This document shows positions 48,452 to 60,637 of a stretch of 64,000 nt of DNA, in pieces. How positions within the stretch are numbered: the first letter of the stretch is position 1; the number at the start of each line of letters is the position of its first letter. The position numbers and the translations under genes are program-made. Below the pieces are notes generated by a model, which was given only the letters and a program-made list of their open reading frames with translations, was not told where the DNA came from and made no database searches. This stretch comes from Annulohypoxylon bovei var. microspora (taxonomy: Eukaryota; Ascomycota; Sordariomycetes; Xylariales; Hypoxylaceae): NCBI GenBank assembly GCA_022836615.1, contig MU405226.1, positions 124,001 to 188,000 of the forward strand, written 5' to 3'.

Positions 48452-49268
48452 TTTGCTTTCCATACCTAGATCGGGAAGCGCAATGGACGGCGTTCGGGGC
48501 GCATTGGATCAGTTACATATAGCATAGCATACATACCTCATGCCTACGTAAACTCTACCTCCACAGCGCAGCTTTAGGTTTTCGAGTTTTGGGATACGGC
48601 GGGTCTGTTAACAGAGGTTGTTAATTCAAAAATATCCAGTTTGAGTATCAATAGCATGGGCATCGGTGTCGGCATCGCCATTAGCAGGTTCTTTGCACGT
48701 CGGCTCAGTTGTACATACATAGGTAACTATGCCTGCCTTGTATACACATGTACATATGTACATCTCGAGGAACTACAATAGATGAGGAAGCTTTTACAAC
48801 GCAGAGCGAAAACACATGCACGTGGATAAAGAATCACGAGATATAGAAAATCATCGTGTCTTAATCGTATAATCCTATGCCGGTCAGAAGCGGCAACGAG
48901 ACCCTTCCTGACTGATTACCATAGCTTCCTAGCTATCTGGCCTGATAGTGTACACACAAAGTCTAAATTCCGTAACGCCTGCTATTTTAGTAGGATCGTA
49001 GAACGTCACTCCGATCCGGTCGTCCCCCCGAGTTCGTCCGCTCTGTTAATGAAGAAACTGCAGTTTCTTCTCCGTTTTCCGTGCTCCTTTTGCTAGGGAT
49101 CAAGGGGTAGGTGGGTAGGTAGGTAATGCTTTGCCCTTTCTCCTTCGGCAAGATTAATAGATGTATAGGTGTAGGTAAATGTCATGGGTTGTCGAAAAAA
49201 GGAATGGGTCCGAGGCCATAACGGCTATACGAACCACCGGAGCTGTCCGAGCTGTTTAAGCTGTCTCC
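48452..49268. other. Convergent intergenic region, Rmd8-like to HMG-box gene
   Basis: 800 bp of 3' flanks. It contains TACATAGGTA/TACATATGTACATC tracts near 48715-48765 and a GGTAGGTGGGTAGGTAGG run (49109-49127). No gene is seen. Confidence 0.5.
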
Positions 49269-50666
49269 CTAATCAACGACACCGTCATTCTCGTCAACCT
49301 CGGTCTCCGGGTCCGTGTCCTGGTCACCCGCAGCATCGCCGTCGCCGGGATCCGCCATCTCGACATCTTGATCGTCGTCTACGTCGTCATCCTGGACCTC
49401 CTCAAATCGAGCCGAACGTGCTCCCGCTCCGCTTCGAGCTCTGCTACCGCCGGCATGGCTATCCCTTCCGCGCGAGCGTTCGCGAGCCACGACATCCTTA
49501 TTGCCGCGTTTGAACTCTTCGACGGCCTCTTTATATTGGACCAACTCCTGCTCATAACGGACCTGGAACTCTTCCTTCTTTTCCTCGGGCAGATCTTTCC
49601 AGCCTCGCGCGAGTTCCTCTTCGAGTCGAAACTCGCCCGCTGCGATCTTTTCCTTGTTCTGCGCCTGGAGGATGGGTCGCGTGTCGTTGCAGTAAATCTC
49701 GAAAGCGTTACTGGGGCGCTTCGGTCGCTTAGCGACACCGTTGGTTCCGCCGCGGCCGTGGTCCTTTTGGTCGAGCTGGGAGTGCGAGAAGGCGTCGGAG
49801 CTAGGCGAAAGGGTCGTTAAGTTCTGGCTAATAAAGGCGGCGCTAGGATTGGTGCCGGGCTCGGAAACGGGGAGTAGAGAGGGCTTCCTATGCCCACGCT
49901 TGGTTCGTAGCGGCTTATCCTTCGGCTGCTACGAGGTTAGATACCTAGGATCAACGAAGAGTTTCCAAAAAGTGAGTGGGGACATTAGTACATACGGTGG
50001 GAGGCGGGCTGGGGCTGCCCTCAGAATCCTCAACATTGGTGCTTGTGCGCTTGGCAACCTGCTCGAGAAGAAAAGCGCGTTCAAGACGGAGTTTCTGGAC
50101 CTGGCGCTGGAGTCGGGTTAATCGTAGTTGGTAAGCCTTGGCCTCTTCTTCAATCTCCTTAGTGCGCTCTTTGAGCTGGATACACTTGCGACGGTAGGCT
50201 TCTTCCACGGTCGGGGGGAGAGAGGGTGGGTTCACTGCGAAGTTATCATAGTCAGTTCTATTTCCTAATAAAATGCGTGGTGCGCGATCCGAACCCTTGT
50301 CGTCAGACTCCAATTCGGTCACAGTAGCATCCGGGTCCGATTCAATAGCATGTGGATCGAAATCCGTAGAAGAGTTGGCCTGAGAAGGACACTCAACGGA
50401 ATTGAATGCAGTTGCCCTTTTGGGGGTCCATCGGAATAGAGGTGGTCCATCCATTTTTTTGTCGATGGGGTTGTGGTTCATGATTGATAGATTAGGTAGG
50501 TATTAAGGGAATGTGAAGGCAGCGATAGCAGGTAACGATGGCGATAGCTTCACGTTGCTAGGAAACCAACAAGTAGGCAAGTCATATCCGTGCGCTCAGA
50601 CCAGTTTGAGGGCATTTTGTATGACTCTTCCAATGATGAAATAGACTTACGATTTTGAGGAGCCAT
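49269..50666 (-). CDS. HMG-box protein resembling Nhp10 (INO80 chromatin remodeller)
   Basis: Preferred model: exons 50666-50651, 50234-49996 and 49928-49269, 304 residues. A likely alternative starts at an ATG at 50481 and reads straight into exon 2 (381 residues, extra acidic N-terminus). Both are in frame. Residues 14-70 form a basic/acidic coiled coil (PTVEEAYRRKCIQLKERTKE, then LRLERAFLLEQVAKRTS). A linker KPLRTKRGHRKPS follows, then one HMG box at about 155-222 (KRPKRPSNAFEIYCNDTRP ... ARGWKDLPEEKKEEFQVRY). The tail is Arg/Gly-rich then strongly acidic (VQDDDVDDDQDVEMADPGD). In fungi this coiled coil plus single HMG box is found in Nhp10-type subunits of INO80; I hold that as probable, not certain. 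Intron 2 has GTATGT donor and CTAAC branch. Divergent from CCT8. Confidence 0.8.
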
Positions 50667-51305
50667 TATCACGAAGGAGTGCGACTGCAATCAGTCACGT
50701 TTGCTCCTCGCTGTAGACTAGATATATCCGATGAACAGTGAATAGAAACAATTTAAAGTTAAGTTGTGAGTTTAAAATTGATGAAATGAATCCCTACAGG
50801 AAGGCACAGTACAGTGAGCCTATGTATAACGTAGCGATCATCGAACTGTGAGGTCGACAGCAGTAATGATGAAGATGTTTAGAGAAAAGCAAATAAGCAG
50901 TAACACAGACGCGCGATGGATTAAACAATTTACATAACTCTACATAACTTAGAGTACAGTCCCACAACCGACGAGGCTGATATTTCGAGGTTCTAATTGG
51001 ACTTCGAAAGCCAACGACCCATTTATTGCGCAAGGCTATTGATTCTTATGTACCTAGTTTCCCAACTCAACCTGCTCAACCTGTTGTGAAAAAGAACTTT
51101 AAGACCCACTAGCACTAAAGGTACGTACCTGCCCCTGTAGCTTGGGTTGCCCCACTAATATTTTTCTAATACTAGAGCTTCAAATGCAGCCCACTTGACT
51201 TTGTCCAAGGTTATTTGGTGGCCTATTTTACATGATAATATTCCCAACAAAGCTTCCATAAAGTCGACAAGCAGTTGGTAAAATATCAAGGTGAAGCCAG
51301 TAAAC
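50667..51305. promoter_or_regulatory. Divergent promoter of the HMG-box gene and CCT8
   Basis: 640 bp between two start codons on opposite strands, so regulatory sequence is probably shared. CTACATAACTTTACATAACT-type repeats lie near 50930-50950. No clear named element is found. Confidence 0.4.
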
Positions 51306-53090
51306 ATGTCACTCAACATCCCGAACGCGCCAAATGCTGGCCTGTTCAAGCAAGGCTACAACAAGTATGTTTACCCCCACCACCGCTAGCAAATCTGCCA
51401 AATCTGCCAAAATCTATACAGCGAGAGGAAGCCTAACGATATTACAGCTATGATTCTGAAGATGGAGCCGTACTACGAAATATCGATGCTTGTCGAGCCA
51501 TTTCCTCCACAGTTCAGACTTCCCTAGGTCCCTATGGCCGAAATAAGATCATCATCAACCATCTGCAAAAGATGATCCTCACCTCCGACGCCGCCACAAT
51601 TCTTAAAGAGCTCGATGTCGTCCACCCCGCTGCCAAACTTATAGTTATGGCAAGTCAACAGCAAGAAGCTGAGATGGGCGATGCTACAAACCTCGTTATC
51701 GTCTTGGCTGGTGAACTCCTCAAGAAAGCCGAAGACCTACTACGAATGGGCCTAAAAACCGCCGACATAGTCACAGGCTACGAGCGCGCTCAAACCATTG
51801 CTCTTGAAGAATTAGAGAATCTTGTCGTCGATAAAGTAGATGACATCAGAAACCAGGAGGAGCTGAGCAAGGCCATCCGGACCGTCATCGCCAGCAAGCA
51901 AAATGGGAATGAGGATACCCTCGCCGGTCTCGTTTCCGAAGCTGTTCTTGCCGTGCTGCCCAAGAATCCCGCCAACTTTAACGTTGACAACATTCGAGTA
52001 GTCAAGATTATGGGCGGAAGTCTAGAGCAGAGCAGAGTAGTGAAGGGTATGGTGTTCCCTAAGGAACCAAATGGATCCGTCAAGAAGGCAAAGAAGGCCA
52101 AGGTCGGTGTCTTCTCTTGCCCTATCGACACCAGCCAGACCGAGACCAAGGGGACTGTTCTATTGCACAACGCCAAGGAAATGATGGATTTCACTACGGG
52201 AGAAGAACAGCAGCTGGAAGCCGCCATCAAGGAACTACACGATGTCGGTTTGAGAGTCGTCATTGCCGGTTCAACCGTAGGAGAACTTGCCCTACACTAC
52301 CTCAACAGATACGGCATCCTCGTCATTAAGATTCTAAGCAAATTTGAGTTACGACGGGTATGCCGAGTTGTTGGCGCTACTCCTCTCGCGAGATTAGGTG
52401 CTCCCATGCCTGACGAGATGGGATCTGTAGATGTTGTTGAGACCATCGAGATTGGTGGAGACCGCGTGACGGTGTTTAGACAAGAAGACGAGGTCACGAG
52501 AACGGCCACCATCGTCCTCAGAGGTGCCACACAAAACCACCTCGACGATGTTGAACGAGCAGTAGATGACGGCGTCAACGTAGTGAAAGCCATCACTCGT
52601 GACACACGACTAGTGCCTGGCGCAGGTGCAACTGAGTTGCAACTGGTCGGAAGGATACAAGCTATCGCCGACAAGACATCAGGCTTACCGCAGTACTCCA
52701 TCCGGAAGTATGGTGAGGCATTCGAAGTGGTGCCGAGAACCATTGCGGAGAGCGCCGGCCTGGACGCCACGGAGGTATTGAGCAGACTCTACACAGCACA
52801 TAACAAGAAGGACGGCTGGATTACAGGAGTTGACATAGAGGTAAGGCCCTTGACCATATTGCTTACTAGAGGACAGTACTAATATCATATTGCTACAGAA
52901 CGAAGATGGCACTGGCACTTTGGACGCTAAGAAAAACGACATCCTAGATCTCATGGTCACCAAGGCCTGGGCTATCAAGCTGGCGACAGAGGCGGCACGC
53001 ACCGTGCTGTCGGTTGACCAGATCATCGTAGCGAGGCAAGCAGGCGGACCAAAGCCGCCGGGACCTAACCCCAACTGGGACGAGGATTAA
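51306..53090 (+). CDS. CCT8: T-complex protein 1 subunit theta (chaperonin CCT8)
   Basis: Three exons (51306-51364, 51448-52840, 52899-53090), 547 residues. One of eight subunits of the cytosolic TRiC/CCT ring that folds actin, tubulin and WD-repeat proteins. The start MSLNIPNAPNAGLFKQGYN and the block QTSLGPYGRNKIIINHLQKM fit CCT8. The apical domain runs from about 195 to 375, and the second equatorial half has TRDTRLVPGAGATELQL. The end AGGPKPPGPNPNWDED is typical. Exon 1 is 59 nt (GTATGT donor, CCTAACG branch before exon 2). Intron 2 is 58 nt. Oddity: the ATP-hydrolysis motif, normally GDGTN in this subunit, is GDATN here (Asp98 kept, Gly99 changed to Ala). Confidence 0.96.
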
Positions 53091-56000
53091 AGGTGCACCA
53101 GTGTTGCTAAAAAATAAATGGTCATATGCGGTCTTCAGGGACAGGACGGGGTTATACGCGAGTATAGACGGTCGACCTACAAACTCAGGGATACCATGGC
53201 ATTTGTTGACGACTAGGTAGACCTAAAAGTAAAACTTGATGCATAGGGTGTATTTGACGAACTTGTGTGAGCTTACTCCCAGGCCATTGTGTGTCTATGC
53301 TTGAGATAATTTTACGTTTCCCAGCTCCTCAATGTCCCGTAGTTATTTGATAGATCATGATCACAAACGGTATTATATCGACTTGAAGCTTTAGATATCT
53401 AGTTTAGTTAGGCAAGCGGTGCTACTCAAGATAGTCGTGCGTACCTAGGTATCTAACTAGTCTGATGAAAGGACAACAACCATCCGTTAGCAAGGCAACA
53501 GATAACCAAGCCAACGACAATCTAAGACTATACCTAGATAGTGTGACCCCCGTGTGTGAGCCAACTGTACACAACACGATCTATACTATTCCCAAGGCTG
53601 GCGGCAGCCGTAGAACATATATTGAAAAAGATGTAGCATCTACTTCTCGCTTCCAACGTGCCATCAGCCCCGTCCTATTACAATTAAATCTGAGGAGACA
53701 TTAACATGAACTCCTCTATTGGAAGCAGAAGCTTGCTACGAAATTTAACGTCGGATTTTCTACCTCTGGAGCTTATAAGCTAGTTATAAAGGTGTAGTAT
53801 AGGTATGTATGGTGTAAAAAGGGGGGCGAACGTCTGAATATCTCCAACCCGGCAAGTATCCGTACTTGGTCACGAAGGCTGTTAAATCAAAACCATCACT
53901 CAACTTAGTTATTACTCCTCAGCTATTTGTCCTAGATATTTATACAAATCATGAGATGCCATATACCATCGTGAACATTACCAACGTCCTATTTTTATAA
54001 CATAGGGGCCGATCTTCGGATACACTTAACATAAACAAGAAGCACCCCAAACTCTCCCTAAAGGGATATAAGGGATACGTGCGTAGGCATCGAACACTAT
54101 TAGAAGGATATTCAACCTTCAACGCATGTAGGGTATACTTTGTCCATCAATCCAGCAATGTGTCGAAACCCGGAAAGGGAGATCGACGAGTAACGTTATT
54201 TGAAGTCTACTAGGTATGATACAACAGCAAATGTAGACTTCACAGGGAAAACCAAGGGCTCATCCTGCATGATGTGCATAGGGCCATGAACCTAGGCCTT
54301 GCTGACTGCATACTCTCTGGAGCCCCTTAGAATAGAACTACCTGCATGATCTGTATGCTTTACTATAGGCCAAGGGTTTCTAAATATTGAGAAGATACAA
54401 GAACCAGAGCCCCGGGTCAAGACTACACGATGTTAACTACTGTGTACTCCAGGCCCCCAATCACACCTAGTCTGTATCTACCATTACATATGACATTTGA
54501 TCGTCTTGTTACCTACGTGTATGTCAGGATAAAAAGCATTTCAAGGTAACAGTTTAGTAGATTATATACCGCAAGATTATATAGCACTAGTTGCCCCTAA
54601 ACATAGACCTCCACATGTGATTATTTATATATTTTATATTAGAGGTTTAAGTTTCACAACGAAGATAGATATGTCAGTAATAATTATACATATCAGACGC
54701 CGCTGAGCCCTTCGAACGCGAATTAGGCAGGTATGGCAATGCAGCTAAATGCCAGCCACCTTCATATTAGCTGAAGGAGTTGTATACCCCTCTCTCCCTT
54801 TATTCAAACCAAGGACCGACTTGACCCAGAGCTTTGGGTTAAGTACACATGTCCCCAAGAATATTACCCTGCCGTCGGAACGGGCCTTGGCCGTTACATG
54901 TGATTCACTCGGGCCGAAAAGGAGACTTACGTCCGTACTCTACCTAACAACGGCATATGGGCTAATTATGATGCCGGTTTGCGTTTAATGACTCCGTGTC
55001 CGGGCTGTTTGTTTCAAGATGTAGTTCCGAGTTTCTCGGATACGCGGGTGCTTATGTTCATACGCCTTCTAACCGGCATGATGCTCATGTAAGATTCAGC
55101 TATAATGGTTGACTTGGTATGACAGGCGGAGGGCGTATCAAGAGCCACGTTGGTATGGCTCAATGACTCACCGAAGATGAGCCTATCGGAGATAGCAATG
55201 TGAATATCTTCACGGGATGAGGTAGGGTAGACCTTACTAGAACGTCATATGCCGATGACTTAGTGATACACACCGATAACCCCGTTGGATTTAGTAACAC
55301 AATGTCAATTTAAGGACGTTCTAGATCCTAATCCCGAGATCCAACTATCTAGTCTCTGAGTTAGCTCTTCCTTCGTAAAGCCTGATATGAAACTAGGGGC
55401 ATATCACTTTACTACGAGTAGAATCCTCCCTAAGAACAAAGGTACACGGATTTTGAAACTAAAGAACCTATAATTGCCAGATATAGCATCTAGCTATGGC
55501 AAGTTCCGAAGAGATCATAACCCGGTTTCAACTCTACCCCAGTATACAGGCACAGGCTGGTTACAACAACTACATACCTGCACAGTTGCAACGACAAATT
55601 GTTAGATAAACAAGTATTCTTCTAACATTTCCCTATGACTATGACTAAGATATCGTAAACCATACCCGTTCTACAAGCACGCAAGATATTTACCCCGTCC
55701 ACGGGTCATCGTAAGTGGATCTCTGCAAAGTAAGCATGCCCTCCGGCGACTAGCGGCGATGCGGCTTCCACGTGGTCCATCTGTATAAGCTGACTGCAGC
55801 AATAACCCATCCCTCTATTACGACACGGCCACCATTCTCGCCGCTAAAACATCATGTTTAAAAAGAAAAAGAGAGAAAAAAAGTTCGCATCTTACGTATC
55901 TAGCCCACACGATAACTGGGAACTGCTAGGAGCATTAAGATTCTGACGTGAACACAGTAACTTTATACCGTAGTTCTGCTCGCTCAGCCCCGGGATCCAT

Positions 56001-56289
56001 TCGGCAGCGGCGGCAGTCAAGTGCAGAAAACGGGAATGGGGGGAGTCAGAGAGCGACGGGAGGGCCGGTCTGCATCTCACTTGGTATTACGCATCTTGCC
56101 TAGCAGTGAAGCCCGGCTAGTCGTTCCGTCGCTCGTATGCTGACACCTAAGCACTGAAACCTTTCCTCTGCGCTCCCCTCAGCTGAGATGCGCAGTGTTA
56201 GTCCAGCTATCCGGAGCGGCAGCGCCTCCAGTCAAAACCTGCTTGCGCATCGCACAGCGGCAGCGCCTCCCCAGCCGACCAAAGCCAGC

Positions 56290-56307
56290 CACACACACAC
56301 ACACACC
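56290..56307. repeat. CA dinucleotide microsatellite
   Basis: About eight CA units in CCACACACACACACACAC. It lies outside any supported gene. Confidence 0.85.
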
Positions 56308-56640
56308 CATCTTCGCACTCATGTTTGCCCGCCCGCCCACGACCTGCAGGACCCAAAGGTCGGCGATCTGTCTGCCGCCAGAGCTCAGCCAATTGCTTAT
56401 CCCCCACCTACCTACCTATGTGCATAGGTACACGGAGCACTAAGAAGTTGTTCGGGTCTGATCTCCGTACCCTTATGTAGGTATCCATGTAGGTAGGCAC
56501 GCAGGCAATCAATCTTAGATACCCCCAAGAACGGGTATACGTAATGGACGGGCGAGTGCTTCACGTAGGTCTCTGCCTTAAATATATTACTACGACACCA
56601 CAGACCTCTGCGCCTGGTACTTTTGCGCGCGTAAACAAGT

Positions 56641-56668
56641 GTAAGTAGGTAGGTAGGTAGGCAGGTAA
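56641..56668. repeat. GTAGGTAGG microsatellite
   Basis: GTAAGTAGGTAGGTAGGTAG then GCAGGTAA, a member of the dispersed family. An inverted CCTACCTACC copy lies at 56406-56417. Confidence 0.75.
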
Positions 56669-59612
56669 TTAAGCGAACCTGCGCCGGTAGGATACCGAGG
56701 CTGCAAAAGTACAGGATGCGAGGAAGGGCGAGGACGGATCTGGCAGGACGGGAGAAGCAGCAAGGGTGGGTTTGCCCCTCCCCACCACCCACTACCACTG
56801 TAAAATATCGCCCGGGCACGAGAAAGGGATGCTGGGGAGAGTACGAGGTAAAGAGAGAGAGAGCAGAGAAGTTTGCCGGTGCTAGGGAGGCAGGAGAGCG
56901 GCGCAGTATACGTTAGAAGGGTTGCTCGAAGGATCTATTCGCTTTTGGTGCGCTTGTATGCGAGCAAACCTGTGTACATGCCCCACGAGCGTGTGGTTGT
57001 ATCGAGCAAGTAGATATATGTATGCGCTTGCATCCGCCACAGCCAAAGGAACGATCCTCCTGAGTTAGAAGTATGTATATACCTACCTAGGTATGTATGT
57101 GTGTGGCTTGTTTGCTTAGTCGCAGATAGATAATATCTAGCTCGTACTATTATACTGTACGGCAATATCTAGACCCCCAATCTTAGACGTCGTTATAATG
57201 TATGCGCCGGCCACGATGTTACGCACGCTACATATCCGCGCTACCCTACGTACATACACACGGTTAATAAAAAACCTTGACCACCATGTGGCAAGACACG
57301 GGATAAATACGTCGTAATCAGTCACCTCGGCAGCCGGGAGGGTACGGGATGTTGTATTGTCAAATCCGTCTGATGCTAACCAGTCATCATCATGTCTCAC
57401 TCATGTAGTAGCAAATATCCTCGCCTTGGAAGGTGGGTAAAGAAGCGTCTATGTAAATGCTACCAAAAAAAACCGACGTAGCAAGCTGAAGAAGATCACC
57501 CACAGACCTAAGACCAAGTCCTCGAGAATTCTATACGAGGCATGCCCAGTCTCTTGGATGTGGACCGTATATGCGAGGAAAGAAAAAGAAAAAGAAGTTT
57601 TAATATCACACGCGAAGAGTTGAAACATGGTGGCGGTGACTTCACAATTGGCGAGATGTGATGATAGAAGATAACAACAGATTAACCCGACAACATTTAA
57701 GCTTTAGATGCATTGTATCTCCGCTTGCTAGAATCACGTAGAGCGCAATAAGTTGGTTCCCAGCTCGTTTTACGGCTTTGACGATAGATGGATGAACGAA
57801 GGTATTGCGGTGGGATGTCTCAGGCGAAACGGGCACCCGTATGTGGACGAAGACTAGGGTACCACGATGCGGAAATGCAAGGGCCACACTTGGAGCCGTC
57901 CATACGACGAACTTAAGCATAAAAGATAAACGTGGGATGATGCGGCCAGCTTTTGACGGGGTCAATGGAGACTCCAGCGTACCTTGCTTGCCGCTGCAAC
58001 CGTCGAGATAAAACCTCCGAAACCCGAAAGTCTCGATCTCTCGACCTTTCCCCCGTCCGTCCTAGGATGATCACGAAATCTCTTGGGACGAAACCAGGGG
58101 CTTGATGGCTTGCAGCTTAATGTACATTTCACGAAGAGGTGGTGTGCGAGTGAGACCTCACCATGGCCAGTGAGCTTCCAAGGTTCCTATTGTCCCTATT
58201 GTATTGTATGTAGAGACGACCCCTCATCAGCGGTGAGCCGTCTTCGAGGGGAGACTGGGTAGGAATTCGGTCTTGTTAATTGCACGAACCTACTTTCCCA
58301 GCCTTGCCCCTGGAACTTCTGTTATGTTCCTGCAGATATCGTGCGCGCGTTGGTCGCTAGGATATGTGACAGCACGTACGATTGAAAGACTAAAGAAGAT
58401 TATTTCCTGCAGTTGGACCTGTTAGGTTTAGTTGGTAGAGCAAAAGGTTCTGAATTCGACTCCTACAACCCACAACACACAAACCGTTATCGACATCGGG
58501 TGCCTCGACCGAGCTTGTGGGGAAGAGTTAGTGGGGATATCAACGACTGAGGTTACAGTGAGCTTATATACGTCGTAGCCGTTACTACCTGATTAGCCCA
58601 CGATGTCGCAGAAGGCTTGAAGCGAGTTCTTAGTAGTCCTGTATTGAACTTATGAACCCAGGCCGCGACCTTTAGGTATAGACTAGTTCAAAAGTCCATC
58701 GAGATAATCAAGATAATCAAGATAAATTCCGAGAAGATAGATATCAAAGACCGCCATAGTCGAAAGATACTACCTTGGGAGGTAACAAACAAGAGCGTAC
58801 TAATTTCGACGTTGTGATAGTGCCTGGGCACACTCTGAGCTCTTAACTACAGAGATTCGAGTTAGGTTGACCGCTGTGTCAGGGAATGAATGTGGTTCAG
58901 ACGCAAATCCATGGATGCGAGGTAACGCTGTAACGGTCACGACCACGAGGGGTAGATTGAAAGAGGAAATTAAACATTAAAAAAGAGCAACCAGTTCGGC
59001 TTCAAGAGAGCAAGCGTCGGGACGGGAACTGCAAGCGAGGCGAGATCTCTTCTGTGTTCCGGCGAACCAGTCTGTGCACTTCTACCAGCCGCGCAATAAC
59101 CTGGGTTGTCTGGTTGACTAGACCGGAGATGTTTAGCATTTTGCGAGAACGGATCGCGGGACAGTCCGTTCACAAATAATCCCCCAGCACGTGAAATCTA
59201 ACAGAGTCGAGATTCGGCCAAAGCAACTGCCGATGGCGTACATATCAAAACAGATCAGAGATTCAGAGCACAGTAATAATCCGATGATATCCATAGATGA
59301 AAAGAACCTTGCCAAAAAGCGCTGACCGTTCCTGTTACTAGGTTCAGGTTCAGACGATGTATGTACGTATATACCTACGCACCGGTAGCAGTACGGCGTT
59401 TGTTTCGTGTAGCTGTAGCACCGGGGCGGCCCTTGCTGCAGCAAAAAAGATATCCACGTTCAAAATGACCGGCTTCCACTGCCTTTTTCGATAGCTGAGT
59501 GGGAAGAACGAGATCTGTGCAGAAAAACCGGACTCGAGCCACTATTCGTGGGAGGATACCGGCACAGTAGGTAGTCCCACATCTTACAATCTCAGCCCCT
59601 GATCTACCGCAC

Positions 59613-59634
59613 GTTCCTGAAAAGTTTCAGGAAC
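59613..59634. repeat. 22-bp perfect palindrome with 2-nt centre
   Basis: GTTCCTGAAA, AG, TTTCAGGAAC: two 10-bp arms are exact reverse complements. It contains TTC and GAA triplets like a heat shock element, but the inner spacing is 4 nt rather than 2. No gene lies nearby. Confidence 0.6.
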
Positions 59635-60189
59635 ACGAACATTGGTAGAGTCGATGAGACGGCAGGACGGTAAGACAAGGTATCCCCGCCTCATCTTGGA
59701 TTGTCGGGCGGAGTTTTTGAAGTGCTCGTAGACCACCGAGCCTCGATAGCAATATGATATTATGGCGACAACAGTGAAGATGTAATGTATCGACGATGGT
59801 ATCGATGATAGTATCGATTATTGCTCTCGTGAAAGTCATGTATAAGTGGAAAAAACGAAATGTCGGGTAACTATCTAAAGCAACAAGTATCGTCGTATTC
59901 TCATATGCGAACGCAACATTCGTTCATCCTCCATATGTTCATTCTGCAATTGCTATTGGTCGGAAAAGTCGAATAAGTCCTGGATTGATACACCCCATGC
60001 AGATCTACAGTATCAGAGGAGGATTCATGTAGTACTGGCCAGCTACATAGCACATATTCGGTCAAATATATGCAGTGTAGCTGACGTAGAGTGTGACAAC
60101 TGAATCTTCCATCTGTCTTCCATCTGAAGAATGTCGTATTTTTGTCCCGGTGTATCAACTAACCTCGAGAGACGTCTTACGTGAATGTA

Positions 60190-60637
60190 TCCCCACGACC
60201 GCCATTACATGTACAAAAAAGACCCCATTGAACCCACTTAGTGTGGCCTATTAGAAGACACCGTTCAACACTTTCCTCCACAATTTACAAGGGTTTTTGA
60301 TGAACTTTTTCAGTATAAATATTATAATAAAGGTTAATTTTTGGTGTTTCCTTTTGAAAGAAATCCCTCGGCAAATTAAATATTAATAAATTTAATATTC
60401 TATAAAAAAATCAAAGAAATTGAGGTTGAATTCGTTGATATCGCAAAAATTGTCGCCGAAATCGATGTTTTTAACCCAGCTAGCTTCAATACTTACGGGA
60501 GCTAAAAGCTTTGTACTTATGCGACAAAAACACGCCTGAAAACGCGCTGAAAGAGTCCCCTGGTACCTTAGATGGGGCTGGAACCAGGTATAAGTGGGTT
60601 TTCTTGGCATTTGTACATGTAATGGCGGTCGTGGGGA
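60190..60637. mobile_element. TA-target MITE, 448 bp
   Basis: 28-bp perfect terminal inverted repeats, 60190-60217 and 60610-60637, begin TCCCCACGACCGCCATTACA. They are flanked by TA on both sides (60188-60189 and 60638-60639). The similarity resumes inward with AACCCACTTA (60231-60240) and its complement TAAGTGGGTT (60591-60600), so the imperfect repeat reaches about 50 bp. The interior is AT-rich (60290-60420) with no transposase frame. The TA duplication indicates a Tc1/mariner/pogo type, but the ends differ from those of the element at 28061-28363, so it is a separate family. Perfect ends suggest a fairly recent insertion. Confidence 0.85.

Noticed and set aside
49368..49820. 150-codon plus frame
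   Set aside because: Antisense shadow of the HMG-box exon.
56188..56443. Overlapping 79- and 82-codon frames with Thr/His repeats
   Set aside because: Created by the CA microsatellite, with no gene features.
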